In this document: one piece after another, positions 46,974 through 57,058 of the stretch
Layout: each line of letters begins with the position of its first letter
Position numbering within the stretch: the stretch's first letter is position 1
From: Photobacterium sp. JCM 19050
GTDB taxonomy: Bacteria > Pseudomonadota > Gammaproteobacteria > Enterobacterales > Vibrionaceae
Direction: 5' to 3'
DNA: 64,000 nucleotides
Assembly: GCA_001310455.1 (NCBI GenBank)
Contig: BAXG01000016.1
Location: forward strand, 35,045 to 99,044
Made by a program: the position numbers and the translations under genes
Notes under the pieces: model-generated
Seen by the model: only the letters and a program-made list of their open reading frames with translations
Told to the model about the DNA's origin: nothing
Database searches by the model: none

Positions 46974-47431
46974 ACAAATTCCCCCCAGCAGAGTTTATTG
47001 AGATATTCTTTCACCAGTTCTCTGCCTTCAAAGGTATCGAGCAACTCTATTGGTCTCTGGTCGCCAAGTGCAGGGATTCGCGTGTTCAGCAATTCTGCTA
47101 CCAATGCTTGATCGCCGTCGTACAGATCGGTAACCGCCATTAACACGCCTAGGAGATGCAAGAAATCCTCAGATTTACGTTTGTCGAGCTGGCCTTTGTA
47201 CAGCCGAGATAAGTTTGTTGATGCTGTCCCCAACACAGCGCAGAAAAGGGCGCGTTGTTCCGGATATCCTTTAACTGTTTTCTCCAGGACAGTGCCGGAA
47301 ACGCCTTCTCGGATAATCTGAATCTTCTTTGCTCGGTTACTGAAAATATCGAGTTCCAGGCCCACTTTTACAATGAATGCAGTGCTGGGCAGATCCTGCC
47401 AATGAGTATTTGCTTGATACATTGCAGTCAT
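46970..47431 (-). CDS. Xre/MbcA/ParS-type antitoxin of the RES toxin
   Basis: A 153-residue antitoxin. The N-terminal half contains a helix-turn-helix-like region (EQRALFCAVLGTASTNLSRL), and the C-terminal half is the DUF2384/ParS toxin-binding domain (LLNTRIPALGDQRPIELLDT and GRELVKEYLNKLCWG). It should neutralise the RES toxin encoded immediately downstream and repress the operon. The start at 47431 has a strong AAGGAGG site. A 23-bp palindrome lies 40 bases upstream (47471-47493) and is the likely operator. Confidence 0.88.
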   Translation of the reverse strand: MTAMYQANTHWQDLPSTAFIVKVGLELDIFSNRAKKIQIIREGVSGTVLEKTVKGYPEQRALFCAVLGTASTNLSRLYKGQLDKRKSEDFLHLLGVLMAVTDLYDGDQALVAELLNTRIPALGDQRPIELLDTFEGRELVKEYLNKLCWGEFV

Positions 47432-47470
47432 AGGTGCCTCCTTAAGTCCTTGCTATTAACTATACCTCAC

Positions 47471-47493
47471 ATTTACGAGGCATGCTCGTAAAT
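47471..47493. promoter_or_regulatory. palindromic operator of the RES-Xre operon
   Basis: Perfect inverted repeat ATTTACGAG-GCATG-CTCGTAAAT upstream of the antitoxin. On the minus strand a TATAGT -10-like box lies just downstream of it, so a bound antitoxin dimer would cover the -35 region. Direct sequence observation; binding is inferred. Confidence 0.65.
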
Positions 47494-47557
47494 ATGACGA
47501 AACCGTAAAGACGTGCCATCGCAAAGAAGTCGGTCGCTAATCCCATCCAATATGTGC

Positions 47558-47591
47558 AACACTGTACGGCAGCGCGTTTTAGAACAGTGTT
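47558..47591. promoter_or_regulatory. inverted repeat upstream of azlC
   Basis: AACACTGT (47558-47565) and ACAGTGTT (47584-47591) are exact complements 18 bases apart, 38 bases before the azlC start. It could be an operator or a leader hairpin. Confidence 0.4.
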
Positions 47592-47629
47592 ATTTAGAAC
47601 GGATAATCAATAAAAATAAGGATATAAAT

Positions 47630-48361
47630 ATGAAGGATACCTCCGGGTCAGGTATCTCCGGCAAGTCAGATCGTGCCGAATATACCAGACAAATAAGAAG
47701 AGGCATGCTGGACGTCACACCACTATGTGTGGCGGTGTTACCTTGGGGGTTACTGGCCGGGTCATTTGCGATTGAAGCCGGGCTTGACCCGTTTCAGGCA
47801 CAGGCCATGTCCGCGGTTGTGTTTGCTGGAGCCGCGCAATTGGCGGCATCCGGACTTTTTAAAATTGATGCCGGATTCTGGACTATCGTTGTTACCACGA
47901 TCATTATTACCCTTCGTCACCTTCTTTACAGCATTTCAATGCGCGACCGGATAGGCGCTTTACCCGGCCGGTGGCGATATGGACTGGGCTTTTTATTGAC
48001 AGATGAACTGTTTGCCCTGACGGCTAACCAATCGCCGGATCAGTTTAATCGCTGGTATGCGTTGGGAGCCGGGTTCTGGTTTTACCTGTGCTGGAATCTC
48101 GCCAGTTTTGCCGGCATTGCAGCCGGTGAGCTTATTCCTGACCTTGATCAACTGGGGCTGGAATTTGCGATTGCAGCTACCTTCATCGCCATTGTCGTTC
48201 CCAGTATTAAAAACAAAGCGACGTTAGTCACTGTGGTGACAGCATTGGTGTTGTCAGTGTGGTTGGAAAAAGCCGAAATCGGTGGCGGGTTGATGATAGC
48301 CACTATTGTTGCCATGTTTACGGGCTATTTTGTTCAACAGATGACGGGGAAGGCAGAATGA
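47630..48361 (+). CDS. azlC: AzlC-family branched-chain amino acid exporter, large subunit
   Basis: Inner-membrane protein of 243 residues with about six to seven helices. The conserved LPWGLLAGSFAIEAGL, MSAVVFAGAAQLAA and RHLLYSISMRDRI segments, followed by LTDELFAL, are diagnostic for AzlC/YgaZ. With AzlD it exports leucine, valine and related amino acids. I start at MKDTSGSG (47630) with AAGGAT before it. Its stop overlaps the azlD start (ATGA). Confidence 0.9.
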   Translation: MKDTSGSGISGKSDRAEYTRQIRRGMLDVTPLCVAVLPWGLLAGSFAIEAGLDPFQAQAMSAVVFAGAAQLAASGLFKIDAGFWTIVVTTIIITLRHLLYSISMRDRIGALPGRWRYGLGFLLTDELFALTANQSPDQFNRWYALGAGFWFYLCWNLASFAGIAAGELIPDLDQLGLEFAIAATFIAIVVPSIKNKATLVTVVTALVLSVWLEKAEIGGGLMIATIVAMFTGYFVQQMTGKAE

Positions 48362-48669
48362 TTTGGGTAACGATCATCGTTATGACCGCCATTATCTTCA
48401 CCAGCCGGTATATCTTCCTTGAACCAAAGTTGCCGATAAAACTGTCTGCCCGGGTTAGGAATTTGCTCTCTTATTCGGGCCCGGCGGTGATGACCGCACT
48501 GTGGGCACCCATTGTGTTTATTCAGGACGAGGATTTGGCTCTGTCTTCGGACAATCCCTATTTATTGGCAGCACTTGTCGCCGGTTTGCTGGCATGGTTT
48601 ACCCGCAATGTCCTTCTGACGGTAATCATCAGTTTTGTGGTGTTTTTTGTGTTGAGGCAATGGATGTAA
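48358..48669 (+). CDS. azlD: AzlD-family branched-chain amino acid exporter, small subunit
   Basis: A 103-residue membrane protein with three to four helices. ARVRNLLSYSGPAVMTALWA and AGLLAWFTRNVLLTV are the AzlD/YgaH motifs. It overlaps the end of azlC by four bases and is the obligate partner of that subunit. The frame is intact. Confidence 0.9.
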   Translation: MIWVTIIVMTAIIFTSRYIFLEPKLPIKLSARVRNLLSYSGPAVMTALWAPIVFIQDEDLALSSDNPYLLAALVAGLLAWFTRNVLLTVIISFVVFFVLRQWM

Positions 48670-48755
48670 CATTTTGAATCAACGCCGTTTCGGGACAACA
48701 ACCCTATGCGCTGTATATTATTGAGCCCAAAGGAACCTATTTATCCGGAGACATA

Positions 48756-49211
48756 ATGTCTTTTCTTGAACTCAAAATTCCTCCCTTGGCACTACTGGTT
48801 ATTGCCTGTGCACTTACTTACGGCTTATCAGGTGTAGAATCCTTTGGGTTCGCACCCCCGGCGTCGGGTCTATTGGCATTGTTGAGCCTTGTCATCAGTG
48901 CGGTTTTTATCTTCTCGGGCGTGTTTGAATTCCGCAGGGCAAAAACAACGGTTAACCCGATGTTGAAAACCGAATCATCGTCACTGGTCACATCCGGTAT
49001 TTATAAAATCACCCGAAACCCGATGTATGTCGGCTTTGTGTTTATCATTTTTGCGGCATCTTTTTATTGGCATAGCTGGGCGGGTATTCCGGTATCCGTG
49101 GGATTTGTTTTGTATATGACGCAATTTCAAATTAAGCCTGAAGAGCGTTATCTTTCCGGATTATTCAATGATTATGACGACTATAAAATGCGGGTAAGAC
49201 GCTGGCTGTAA
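48756..49211 (+). CDS. isoprenylcysteine-carboxyl-methyltransferase-like membrane protein
   Basis: A 151-residue membrane protein of the ICMT/PEMT-like methyltransferase group with four helices. The signature SGIYKITRNPMYVGFVF followed by KPEERYLSGLFNDYDDYKMR is the family core, including the Arg-Asn-Pro-Met-Tyr and Glu-Glu residues that bind S-adenosylmethionine. Bacterial members have unknown acceptors, possibly lipids. The next gene begins 25 bp downstream and may be cotranscribed. Confidence 0.85.
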   Translation: MSFLELKIPPLALLVIACALTYGLSGVESFGFAPPASGLLALLSLVISAVFIFSGVFEFRRAKTTVNPMLKTESSSLVTSGIYKITRNPMYVGFVFIIFAASFYWHSWAGIPVSVGFVLYMTQFQIKPEERYLSGLFNDYDDYKMRVRRWL

Positions 49212-49235
49212 TATCGACAGGGAAGGACTGAGAAA

Positions 49236-50293
49236 ATGACAGAGAAGTCAAATAACGGCTGAATACGATAACCGGAACACGGTTGCCGATCATCCAATCG
49301 CCGATGGCCGGCGCTCAGGACAGCCGTCTGGCCATTGCAGTGTGTGAAGCTGGTGGGCTGGGGTCTGTTCCTTGTGGCATGCTGAATGCTGAGCAGATTG
49401 TAAATGAAATCCGCGCTGTAAGATCTGCGACAGACAAACCTTTTAACCTCAATTTTTTCTGCCATGAAATGCCGGAATTCGATATTGAGAAGCAGTTGGT
49501 TTGGCAAGATACGCTGGCTCCCTATTTTGCTGAAATGGATATTGAATGCCCGCCACCGGTAGAGTCAGCCAGCAGAATGCCTTTCAACCATGAGATTGCC
49601 GACGCTATCGAACCATTTAATCCGGAAATAATCAGCTTTCATTTCGGCCTTCCTGACAAAGATCTGATGAAGCGGGTAAAAGGGTGGGGGAGCCGAGTTC
49701 TTTCCTCTGCAACGACGCTTGATGAGGCGGTTTGGCTCGAAGAAAACGGTGTTGATGGCATCATCGCGCAGGGTTATGAGGCCGGTGGTCACCGGGGTAT
49801 GTTTCTTTCCGATGACCTTTCAGCACAGGTTGGAATGTTTTCCCTTGCCCGGCAGATTACCCAATCCGTTAATGTTCCGGTGATTGCTGCCGGCGGTATT
49901 GCGGATGCAGAAGGGGTTGCCGCCGCGATGAAACTTGGCGTCGATGCCGTACAGGTAGGAACCGCATTTTTGCTGTGCGACGAAGCCACAACCGGAACTG
50001 TTCACCGAAAGGCATTGCAACAAAAACGGGCACAGTATACCGCATTAACCAATTTGTTCTCCGGGCGCCCTGCTCGGGGAATAGTGAATCGGGCAATGTC
50101 TGAGCTCGGGTACTTAAATGAATCCGCCCCGGCTTTCCCTTACGCAGCGACAGAAATCACTCAGTTGCGCCAGCGCTTTGAAAGTGCAGGCAGGGATGAC
50201 TTTACTCCATTGTGGTGCGGGCAGAACGTATCCGGGTGCAAGTCCATTCCCGCCGCGGAGCTTCTAAAGCAGCTTGCTGCAAATATTGCATAG
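49236..50293 (+). CDS. nitronate monooxygenase (2-nitropropane dioxygenase family), N-terminal frameshift
   Basis: FMN-dependent enzyme that oxidises alkyl nitronates such as propionate-3-nitronate. LPIIQSPMAGAQDSRLAIAV binds FMN; the His of the active site is in GYEAGGHRGMF, and VIAAGGIADAEGVAAAMKLG with VQVGTAFLLCDEA completes the TIM barrel. The repaired length is about 352 residues. The ATG at 49236 follows a GGAAGGA site, but its frame hits TGA after eight codons. Adding one base near 49258 gives NNGLNTITGTRLPII and a natural N-terminus, so the break is probably a sequence error. An acetyltransferase follows ten bases later. Confidence 0.88.
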
Positions 50294-50303
50294 TGTGGTG
50301 CCG

Positions 50304-50762
50304 ATGAACTTCAAACAAGTTCCAACTCAAGTTCTGCCGATGAAACTGCTGCTGGAAGCTGACCCTTCTGAGGCGTGTATTCGCACTTATCTGGATGGGG
50401 CATGGGGCTATGTGGCTGAATCCGAGGTGCGTGGGTTGACTGAAATTGTGGGTGTTTGTGTGGTGAAACCCACGTCGGAGACGAACGCCGAGCTCTTCAA
50501 TATTGCTGTAGACCCTTGTCTCCATCAACGTGGGATAGGCTCCGGGCTGCTTCAATTTGTCCTTGATGATGTTGAGCAAAAAGGTATCCGGGAAATAGCG
50601 CTTGGTACAGGTGCGTTTGGGTACCAGCTTACTTTTTATCAAAAATATGGATTCCGGGTTACCGGTGTCATTCCGGATTTTTTTCTCGATAACTACGAAG
50701 ACCCGATATTTGAAAACGGACTTCAGCATAAAGATATGCTGAGATTGCACAAAGTCTTTTAA
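50304..50762 (+). CDS. GNAT-family N-acetyltransferase
   Basis: A 152-residue GNAT enzyme. The acetyl-CoA-binding motif A is VDPCLHQRGIGSGLLQFVLD, preceded by the strand IVGVCVVKPT and followed by motif B ALGTGAFGYQLTFYQKYGFR. The acceptor substrate cannot be deduced. The start at MNFKQVPTQV (50304) is chosen because it follows the preceding stop by ten bases, suggesting an operon with the nitronate monooxygenase. A terminator follows at 50794. Confidence 0.88.
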   Translation: MNFKQVPTQVLPMKLLLEADPSEACIRTYLDGAWGYVAESEVRGLTEIVGVCVVKPTSETNAELFNIAVDPCLHQRGIGSGLLQFVLDDVEQKGIREIALGTGAFGYQLTFYQKYGFRVTGVIPDFFLDNYEDPIFENGLQHKDMLRLHKVF

Positions 50763-50793
50763 AATCAGAACTGAAACCAGATGAGTATAAAAT

Positions 50794-50820
50794 AAAACCG
50801 CAAACCTTGTTTGCGGTTTT
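50794..50820 (+). terminator. terminator after the GNAT gene
   Basis: Perfect eleven-base stem AAAACCGCAAA / TTTGCGGTTTT with a five-base loop. The rest of the 367-bp gap up to 51130 shows no gene. Confidence 0.85.
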
Positions 50821-51129
50821 ATTTTAGTACAAGTTGTCATCACCTCTGCGGATTTAACAACTAACGGTGATTAGAGTCGTGCTAACTCCATAATTTTATG
50901 ACCCTTTCAATCGAATTTACTCTGTGATGGTGGTTGCGGTTTTGTGTTGGGAATTGGATATTAAGACGGCACTATTCAACTAATCGCTAACATGTTGAAG
51001 TATATGAATTAAAATTAAATTTTAATGTGCATCTCTGCCTTTTGCGCCGACGATTGCCATTCTCTAATATGGGGCATTCTCGACATCCCGGCGCGTCTCA
51101 TTGCCGGTTTTATTCTGAGGTGTATTCCC

Positions 51130-52343
51130 ATGGAACACGAAGGCGGCATGCTTATCATGCACGTCATTGATACCTTTGCAGGTATGGTTTGGCAGATATA
51201 CTGGCCTCTGGCATTCGGTCTGATGCTTTCATCCTTCTCCGCCATGTTTTGCCGGTTGATACCGTTGCCAACAATCTGGGTAAAACCACACCTAAAAGCC
51301 TCGCGCTGACGACTGTCCTTGGTATGGTTTCATCTTCCTGCTCGTACGCCGCGGCAAGCCTTTCTCGCACTTTGTTGACGAAAAAGGCCACATTATCTAA
51401 CGCGATGGCATTTCTGGTTTCCAGTACCAACCTGATTCTTGAAATGTTTATCGTACTTGTGACCTTGTTGGGCTGGCAGTTCCTTTGGGGGGAGGTGGCT
51501 GGCGGACTGATTCTGATTGTCGTCGTTGCAGTTCTGTTCACCATTGCTTACCCGAAGGAGCAGGAAAAAGCGCTGCGTGAGAAACTGGGTGAAGGTGAAA
51601 AATCCGTTTCACACCAAGGGATCGGCATGTCGGGCATGGAACATTGCACCATGGAGCATGACAAAGCAGCAGGCATGAATATGCCCCATGCCGGGCACCA
51701 TGATCATTGCAGTGAAGCTAAGCCAATGGCGAATAAAGAGTCGCTGGGTCAGAAAATTCGCCGAAGTGCAGGGTATTTCCAGATGGATATCAGCATGATT
51801 GGCAAGGAAATACTGATCGGCGTGGTCGTATCGTCATTACTTATCGCCCTTATTCCGCAGGATTGGTGGCGTGATGTCTTCATCAGCAACCAATTTGGTT
51901 TGCCAACCTGGCTTCATTCGTTGTTGGATGTGGTTATTGGTATTTTTGTGGCTGTTATTGCCTATGTCTGCTCTGTCGGTAACCTGCTGTTGGCCGCTGC
52001 GCTTTGGCATGGTGGCATTTCATTCGGCGGCGTGATGGGCTTTATTCTCGCGGACGTACTGACCATTCCAATGACCCGGGTATATGCAAAATACTATGGG
52101 AAACAACCTGCAAAATGGATGGTTGGGTTGCTGTATGTCGCCATTTTAGTGACTGGTTTGCTACTGGATGTCGTTGCGAGTGGTATTGACTGGAGCGCTT
52201 CGCGTGAAACTGTTCGCAGCCTTCATGAGGCCGGTTTTGGGCTGAATTTTACAACACTGATGAATCTGGTCTTTATTCCTCTGTCTGTCTGGTATTACCG
52301 AGTGGGGAAGAAAGAAAACGCGAATATGGGTATGTCTATGTAG
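51130..52343 (+). CDS. DUF318/ArsP-type permease with Met/His/Cys-rich loop, frameshifted
   Basis: Inner-membrane permease of the PF03773 (permease, formerly DUF318) type, about 404 residues and eight helices. The two-fold repeated core is visible in TVLGMVSSSCSYAAASLSR and later in AYVCSVGNLLLAAALWHGG. The central cytoplasmic or periplasmic loop is unusual: over about 28 residues it has MSGMEHCTMEHD, GMNMPHAGHHDHC and similar Met, His and Cys clusters, a likely metal-binding segment. The frame breaks near 51236; adding one base gives SSFLRHVLPVDTVANNLG. I start at MEHEGGML (51130) with a GAGG site. Family members move arsenicals or other substrates; a transition-metal role is inference from the loop. 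Confidence 0.8.
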
Positions 52344-52438
52344 GCAAACCCAGCCAGAGTTGATGCTCATCAACAGCCAGGGATGGCCTCCTTAATTCAT
52401 CAGTAGTACAATGTGTTGCGTCAATAGGAAAAAGCATT

Positions 52439-52470
52439 CGCCCCGGTTTGGTCACCGGGGCGTTGTTTTT
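52439..52470. terminator. terminator between permease and mltC
   Basis: Stem CGCCCCGG / CCGGGGCG followed by a T-rich run on the plus strand; an upstream A run suits the convergent mltC transcript. Confidence 0.8.
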
Positions 52471-52476
52471 CCGGCG

Positions 52477-53595
52477 CTACACTTTCCCTTCGTTAAAATC
52501 CTTCTGGAAATAGAGCACTTTTTGCAGGTAACGACGCGCTTCGCCTTTGGGGTGTTTGGTTGTCAGTGCATCGTAAACCTGGCGGGCGTTCAGTCGGTTG
52601 AGTTTGTCCATTGCCCGTTTACGATCAGAATCGAATGTTGCTAACACGCCACCTGTACCACCGTTGTAGGCAGAAATCATACTGAAATGACGCGAAGTAG
52701 GGTTCTTCACATCGCGCAGGTAGCGGGTTTTCAAAATATGCAGATAAGCCGCGCCAGTATCGATATTGTTAGCCGGGTCAAACAGGTATTCCTTGCTTGG
52801 AATGCCCGGTTTGTTTTTCACAAGATTGAATACATCAGCACCTGCTGTTTTCGGGATGACCTGCATCAGACCATATGCGCCGGCATGGCTCACTGCATAA
52901 GGGTTAAAGCTGCTCTCGGTTTTGATAACTGCATAGATAAGATCTTCAGACAGATTGTAGCGACGTGCAGCATCCCGAACTAAGTGGGCGTACTGGTATT
53001 CACGCTGTGCAAGGTGATCTTTCACCATATCTATCTGCACGTAATAGGCGTTGCCGTGTTTGATGGTCTTGGATTGCAACTTGTTGGCGATCAGGTAATC
53101 GGCAAACCGGTTGGCTCGCCATTCCCATTCAATTGGTTTTCCGTCATGGTCAACGACCTGCCCCAGCAGAAATGGCTTGCCTTTTAGTACCACTTCTTTA
53201 TCGGTAAACAGTTCGGCATGCTGGGGATCAGCCGGCATCAACAGGGTTTGGACAATGGCTTTTTGCAATTTCTCTTTTGGTTGGTTCTGGGAGACAGTCG
53301 AAACGTAAATCTTGCCGGCATCAAAATCTATGTGAGCGCGGGTGCGGTATCCGTCGATATATTTGACATAGCGGTGCTTGCCAGACTCCAGGTATTCGTC
53401 GTCACCCCATTGTTTCTTTACCTGTGCGGCAAGGTATTTGTAGAGCTTTTCTAACGCTTCTTTGTTTTTATCCGGTTGGGATTCCGTTACCGGGGGATAG
53501 ACCGTGGTGTTATTGCAATCGCAATCCGGCGCATAGGGGTTAATGGTGCAAGCTGACAGCAGCGCAGAAGAAAGCACAACGAGCAGTTTTTTCAT
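52477..53595 (-). CDS. mltC: membrane-bound lytic murein transglycosylase C
   Basis: Outer-membrane lipoprotein that cleaves peptidoglycan glycan strands to 1,6-anhydromuropeptides. The lipobox is LLSAC near residue 16. After the MltC-specific N-terminal domain (DKNKEALEKLYKYLAAQVKK, RAHIDFDAGKIYVST) comes the SLT domain with the catalytic glutamate in IYAVIKTESSFNP, then AYGLMQVIPKTAG and FSMISAYNGGTGGVL. The 372-residue length matches E. coli MltC (about 359). The frame is intact and it is monocistronic. Confidence 0.94.
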   Translation of the reverse strand: MKKLLVVLSSALLSACTINPYAPDCDCNNTTVYPPVTESQPDKNKEALEKLYKYLAAQVKKQWGDDEYLESGKHRYVKYIDGYRTRAHIDFDAGKIYVSTVSQNQPKEKLQKAIVQTLLMPADPQHAELFTDKEVVLKGKPFLLGQVVDHDGKPIEWEWRANRFADYLIANKLQSKTIKHGNAYYVQIDMVKDHLAQREYQYAHLVRDAARRYNLSEDLIYAVIKTESSFNPYAVSHAGAYGLMQVIPKTAGADVFNLVKNKPGIPSKEYLFDPANNIDTGAAYLHILKTRYLRDVKNPTSRHFSMISAYNGGTGGVLATFDSDRKRAMDKLNRLNARQVYDALTTKHPKGEARRYLQKVLYFQKDFNEGKV

Positions 53596-53966
53596 TATTG
53601 AAGAATCATTCCAGAAAGAGGTACAGACAACCGGTTTATATACTGTGATTCAAAGAGATATGAGAAACACACTGAAGCGGTGGTACGCATGGTTCGTAAA
53701 GACAGGCCGTTAATGGATATGAGGCAGGATGCTATGTGCTTATGGCGATAAATAAAAGATTTTTATGCGGGTTTTTTGCCTTTAGTTAGATTCCACTGAA
53801 TCAGATTGTGGTGCGTGTAATGCGTGCCTTTACTGAAGGAGGATGAATTTCCAATAAACCTGCAGGGAAAAAAATGCCCCTTCTCATGGGAGGAGATAAA
53901 GGGGCAAATGTCGAAGTAACGGAAAAGAAAAGTCACTTAATGTAGGGTTGGGTGACACCAACTGGT
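53596..53966. other. gap between mltC start and tctA end
   Basis: A 371-bp stretch holding the mltC promoter region and the terminator of the tct operon (53868-53906). I see no gene in it. Confidence 0.5.
53868..53906 (-). terminator. terminator after the tctCBA operon
   Basis: Stem TGCCCCTT / AAGGGGCA with a 16-base loop; on the minus strand it is followed by a run of seven Ts. Confidence 0.75.
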
Positions 53967-55518
53967 TTAACCTTCTCCTTTGTCTGCGGTAATACCTGCA
54001 CCACTTTTGATGCTCTCTTTCAACCCGGGCTTTTTGGCAAAGCGGTTGAAAAGAGGCAGAACCATAAGAACCACTGCAACCACCATGATGCCCAGCGTAA
54101 TCGGGCGCTCCCAGAGGAATGAGAAGCTTCCGTCAGACAGAATTAATGCCCGGCTCAGGTTGTTCTCCATAATCCCGCCAAGAATAAAACCCAGCAACAT
54201 TGGAGCCATCGGGAAGTCCAGTAACCGCAGGAAGATGGCAATGACGGTAATTAGCACCATCATGTTGATATCGAAAGTGTTGAAGCTGACCAGATAGACA
54301 CCGGTTATCGAGAAGAACAGGATAAGCGGAATCAGGATCGGGCGCGGGATAGCCAGCAGCCGCGAAATGTATGGAATCAGAGGCAGGTTCAAAATCAATA
54401 GTACAATGTTGCCAAAGTACATAGAGATAATGACCGACCAGAACACGTCCGGGTTATCAACGAATAGACGAGGGCCGGGTTGGATGCCATACGCAATCAG
54501 CGCTCCCAGCATGATTGCAGTCGTTCCGGAACCCGGAATACCGAGTGTCAACAAGGGCACAAATGACCCGGTTGATGCGGCGTTATTGGCGGACTCTGGT
54601 GCAGCCAGGCCACGTAGCGCGCCTTTACCAAATTGTTTTTCAGCCGCTCAGGAGCCAGGTTTCGCTCAAGACCATAGGCAAGGAAAGACGCAATGGTTGC
54701 ACCGGCACCCGGCAGGACACCGACAAGGAAACCAAACAGAGAAGAACGGCCAACCGTTGGGGCAACTTCTTTCACCTCTTCTTTGGTCAGTTTCATGCTG
54801 CCAAGGGATTCGGTATCCATGTCTGGGTCTTTTTCTTTGTGCTGGCCTTTCATCACCGTCATCACCACTTCTGCAAGGGCGAAAGTTGCCATCGCCAGAA
54901 GCAGGAAGCTGATGCCGTCCACCAAATCCATACTGCCGAAGGTAAAGCGGGGCGCACCGGTGATAACATCTGTCCCGATAGTGGCAATCATCAGGCCGAA
55001 AACGGTCATCATCATCGCCTTGAGTACCTGGCCTTTTCCGGAAATGCCGAGACGGCGGTCAGGCCGAGCACCATCAGCGCGAAATAGTCGCTGGACTGGA
55101 AACTGAGCGACACAGAAGCCAGAGCCGGTGCTGCGAACAACAGGATGATGGCACCAATCGTACCGCCGGTAAACGAACTGTAAGCCGCCAGCGCAAGGGC
55201 TTTACCTGCCATCTGGCGCTGCGCCATCGGGTAGCCGTCAAAGGCCGTCACCACGGTACTTGCACAGCCCGGGGCGTTAATCAAAATTGAGGACGTTGAA
55301 CCACCGAATACGGCACCGTAATACACGCCGGCCATCAGGATGATGCCGGACGCTGGATCCAGGCCGTAAGTCACAGGGATCATCAACGCGACGGCAGATA
55401 TCGGGCCCAACCCCGGTAACATGCCAATAAAGGTTCCGGCAAAGCAGCCGACCACCACCATCAAAATATTAAACGGCATCAACGCCGTACTAAGCCCGGT
55501 TGCAATTCCATCTAACAT
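53967..55518 (-). CDS. tctA: tripartite tricarboxylate transporter large subunit TctA, frameshifted
   Basis: Large membrane subunit of the TTT/Tct family secondary carrier, about 517 residues and 12 helices. The two diagnostic glycine-rich repeats are GMLPGLGPISAVALMIP and GVLPGAGATIASFLAYGLE; the following GVYYGAVFGGSTSSILINAPG and TLGIPGSGTTAIMLGAL are also typical. The start at 55518 has a GGAGG site. The frame breaks near 55046 (one T missing, giving SAFSGKGQVLKA) and near 54650 (one G missing, giving PEAAEKQFGKGAL). It works with the TctB subunit and the TctC binding protein encoded upstream. Confidence 0.9.
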
Positions 55519-55522
55519 AGGC

Positions 55523-56011
55523 TTAACCTCCAAGAAGGGTTTCAAACAAACGACCCGGCGCAAGGTAAATATCCAGGAGTTGCGCCAGAACAAACCAAAT
55601 ACCCACGGCGAAGGGAACAGAAGCAACAATCAGTGTTTTTGCATCCCGAACGCCCAACAGCCAATAACCGCCCATCAGGAAAATAATGGTTGAGAGAACA
55701 AATCCAACCCACTTCAGAGCGAAGGAAAACACCAGGATTAGCACTAACAGCTTGGCAACCAGTTTGAAGTTGTAGCCACAAGTGACACGGCATCATCTCG
55801 GCTGCGGCTTCCGGTTACAATCATCAGCACGGAGATAATTGCACCGGCGTAGGAGAGAAAAGTGGGCAGGGTCTGGGCATGAAAGCTCATATTCGTCTCC
55901 CGGCAACATCGGGATAAGCTTTGCGTAATATCCGTAGGTTATCGAAAGGCACAGGAACACCAGACCACCAATATGGTCTTTTGTTAACGTCACGTCTCTG
56001 GTAAACGACAT
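55523..56011 (-). CDS. tctB: tripartite tricarboxylate transporter small subunit TctB, frameshifted
   Basis: Small membrane subunit with four helices, about 164 residues after repair. The N-terminus DHIGGLVFLCLSITYGYYAK and the C-terminal half LSTIIFLMGGYWLLGVRDAK plus FVLAQLLDIYLAPG are TctB-like. At least three base losses are needed to join the parts: around 55885 (two, giving YEAFHAQTLPTFLSYAGA) and around 55770 (giving GYNFKLVAKLLVLILVFS). The stop lies four bases before the tctA start, so the genes are tightly coupled. Confidence 0.8.
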
Positions 56012-56076
56012 AGAAATACTCCAGGGCGGCAGGTGCGGAAAAGGCCGGGTATAGCTGCCCGGCCAGTAATGCAGAG

Positions 56077-57058
56077 TTACTTCAGGAACCCAAGTTCACG
56101 CATCAGGTCACCGACAACCACTTCCTGATTCTCGAGGAAGGCAACAAACTCATCACCCGGCATAAAGATTTCAGTCCAGCCGTTACGGTCACGCACTTCT
56201 GCCCACTCGCCGGTGGCATACATTTTCTCCAGCATCGCCTGATACTCTTTTGCCTGGTCAGTCGGGAGCCCCGGTGCACCGAAGAATCCGCGCCAGTTTA
56301 CAAAGCTCGCGTCATAGCCTTCCTCTTTCAGAGTGGGCACATTCGGCGCGGCTGAGGAGCGCTCATCGCTGGTGACTGCCAGAATGCGTACCTCTCCGGC
56401 TTTTGCGAGAGCGAGGGCTTCACTGAAACCGGTAGAGAGCAGTGCAGCTTCGCCGGAAAGCAAACCGGCCATTGCTTTACCACCGGCATCATAAGCAACG
56501 TATTTCACTTTGCGCGGGTCACCCCCGGCAGCACCGAATGCCATGGCTGCGACCAGATGGTCCATGCTTCCGCGGGCTGAACCCCCAGCGACAGAGACAG
56601 AGCGCGGGTTTTCGTTGTAATCAGCAACAACGTCCTTAAAAGTTTTGTATTTGGAATCGACAGGGACAACAAATGCGCCGTAATCACCGATGATGGCAGC
56701 AATTGGAGTCAGGTCACGGAATGACTGAGGGAACACTTTGGAAAGTGAACGGATAACAATCGGGGTGGAGTTCACCATCAGCGTGTCGTGGGCCTGATCG
56801 GCAGTTTCAATCAGGTGAGCAATCGCCTTACCGCCACCGCCACCTGACAGGTTTTCGTAGGAAGCGGTTTCGATGATACCGGAACGTGTGAGTGCTTCAC
56901 CGGTACCTCGGGCAGTCCCGTCCCAACCCCCACCGGCTCCGCCGGGGATAAGGAAGTGAACAGATTCAGGTGCAGCCTGTGCTACGCCGGTACTGAGGCA
57001 AGATGCGACAGCCAGTGCCATGAGTAGAGCGTTTTTTTCCAAGTAATTTGGCAAACAT
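56077..57058 (-). CDS. tctC: tripartite tricarboxylate transporter binding protein TctC
   Basis: Periplasmic substrate-binding protein of the Bug/TctC family, about 326 residues. A Sec signal (KNALLMALAVASCLSTGVAQ, cleavage after AQA) precedes the typical PGGAGGGWDGTARGTGEAL ligand loop and the FVNWRGFFGAPGLPTDQAKE segment. The ATG at 57058 is preceded by GAGG, but its frame is lost at a run of seven As near 57034; with six As it reads FAKLLGKNALL and is continuous. A TTG ten bases downstream would be the alternative start. It is the first gene of tctCBA. The ligand may be citrate or another carboxylate. Confidence 0.9.
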
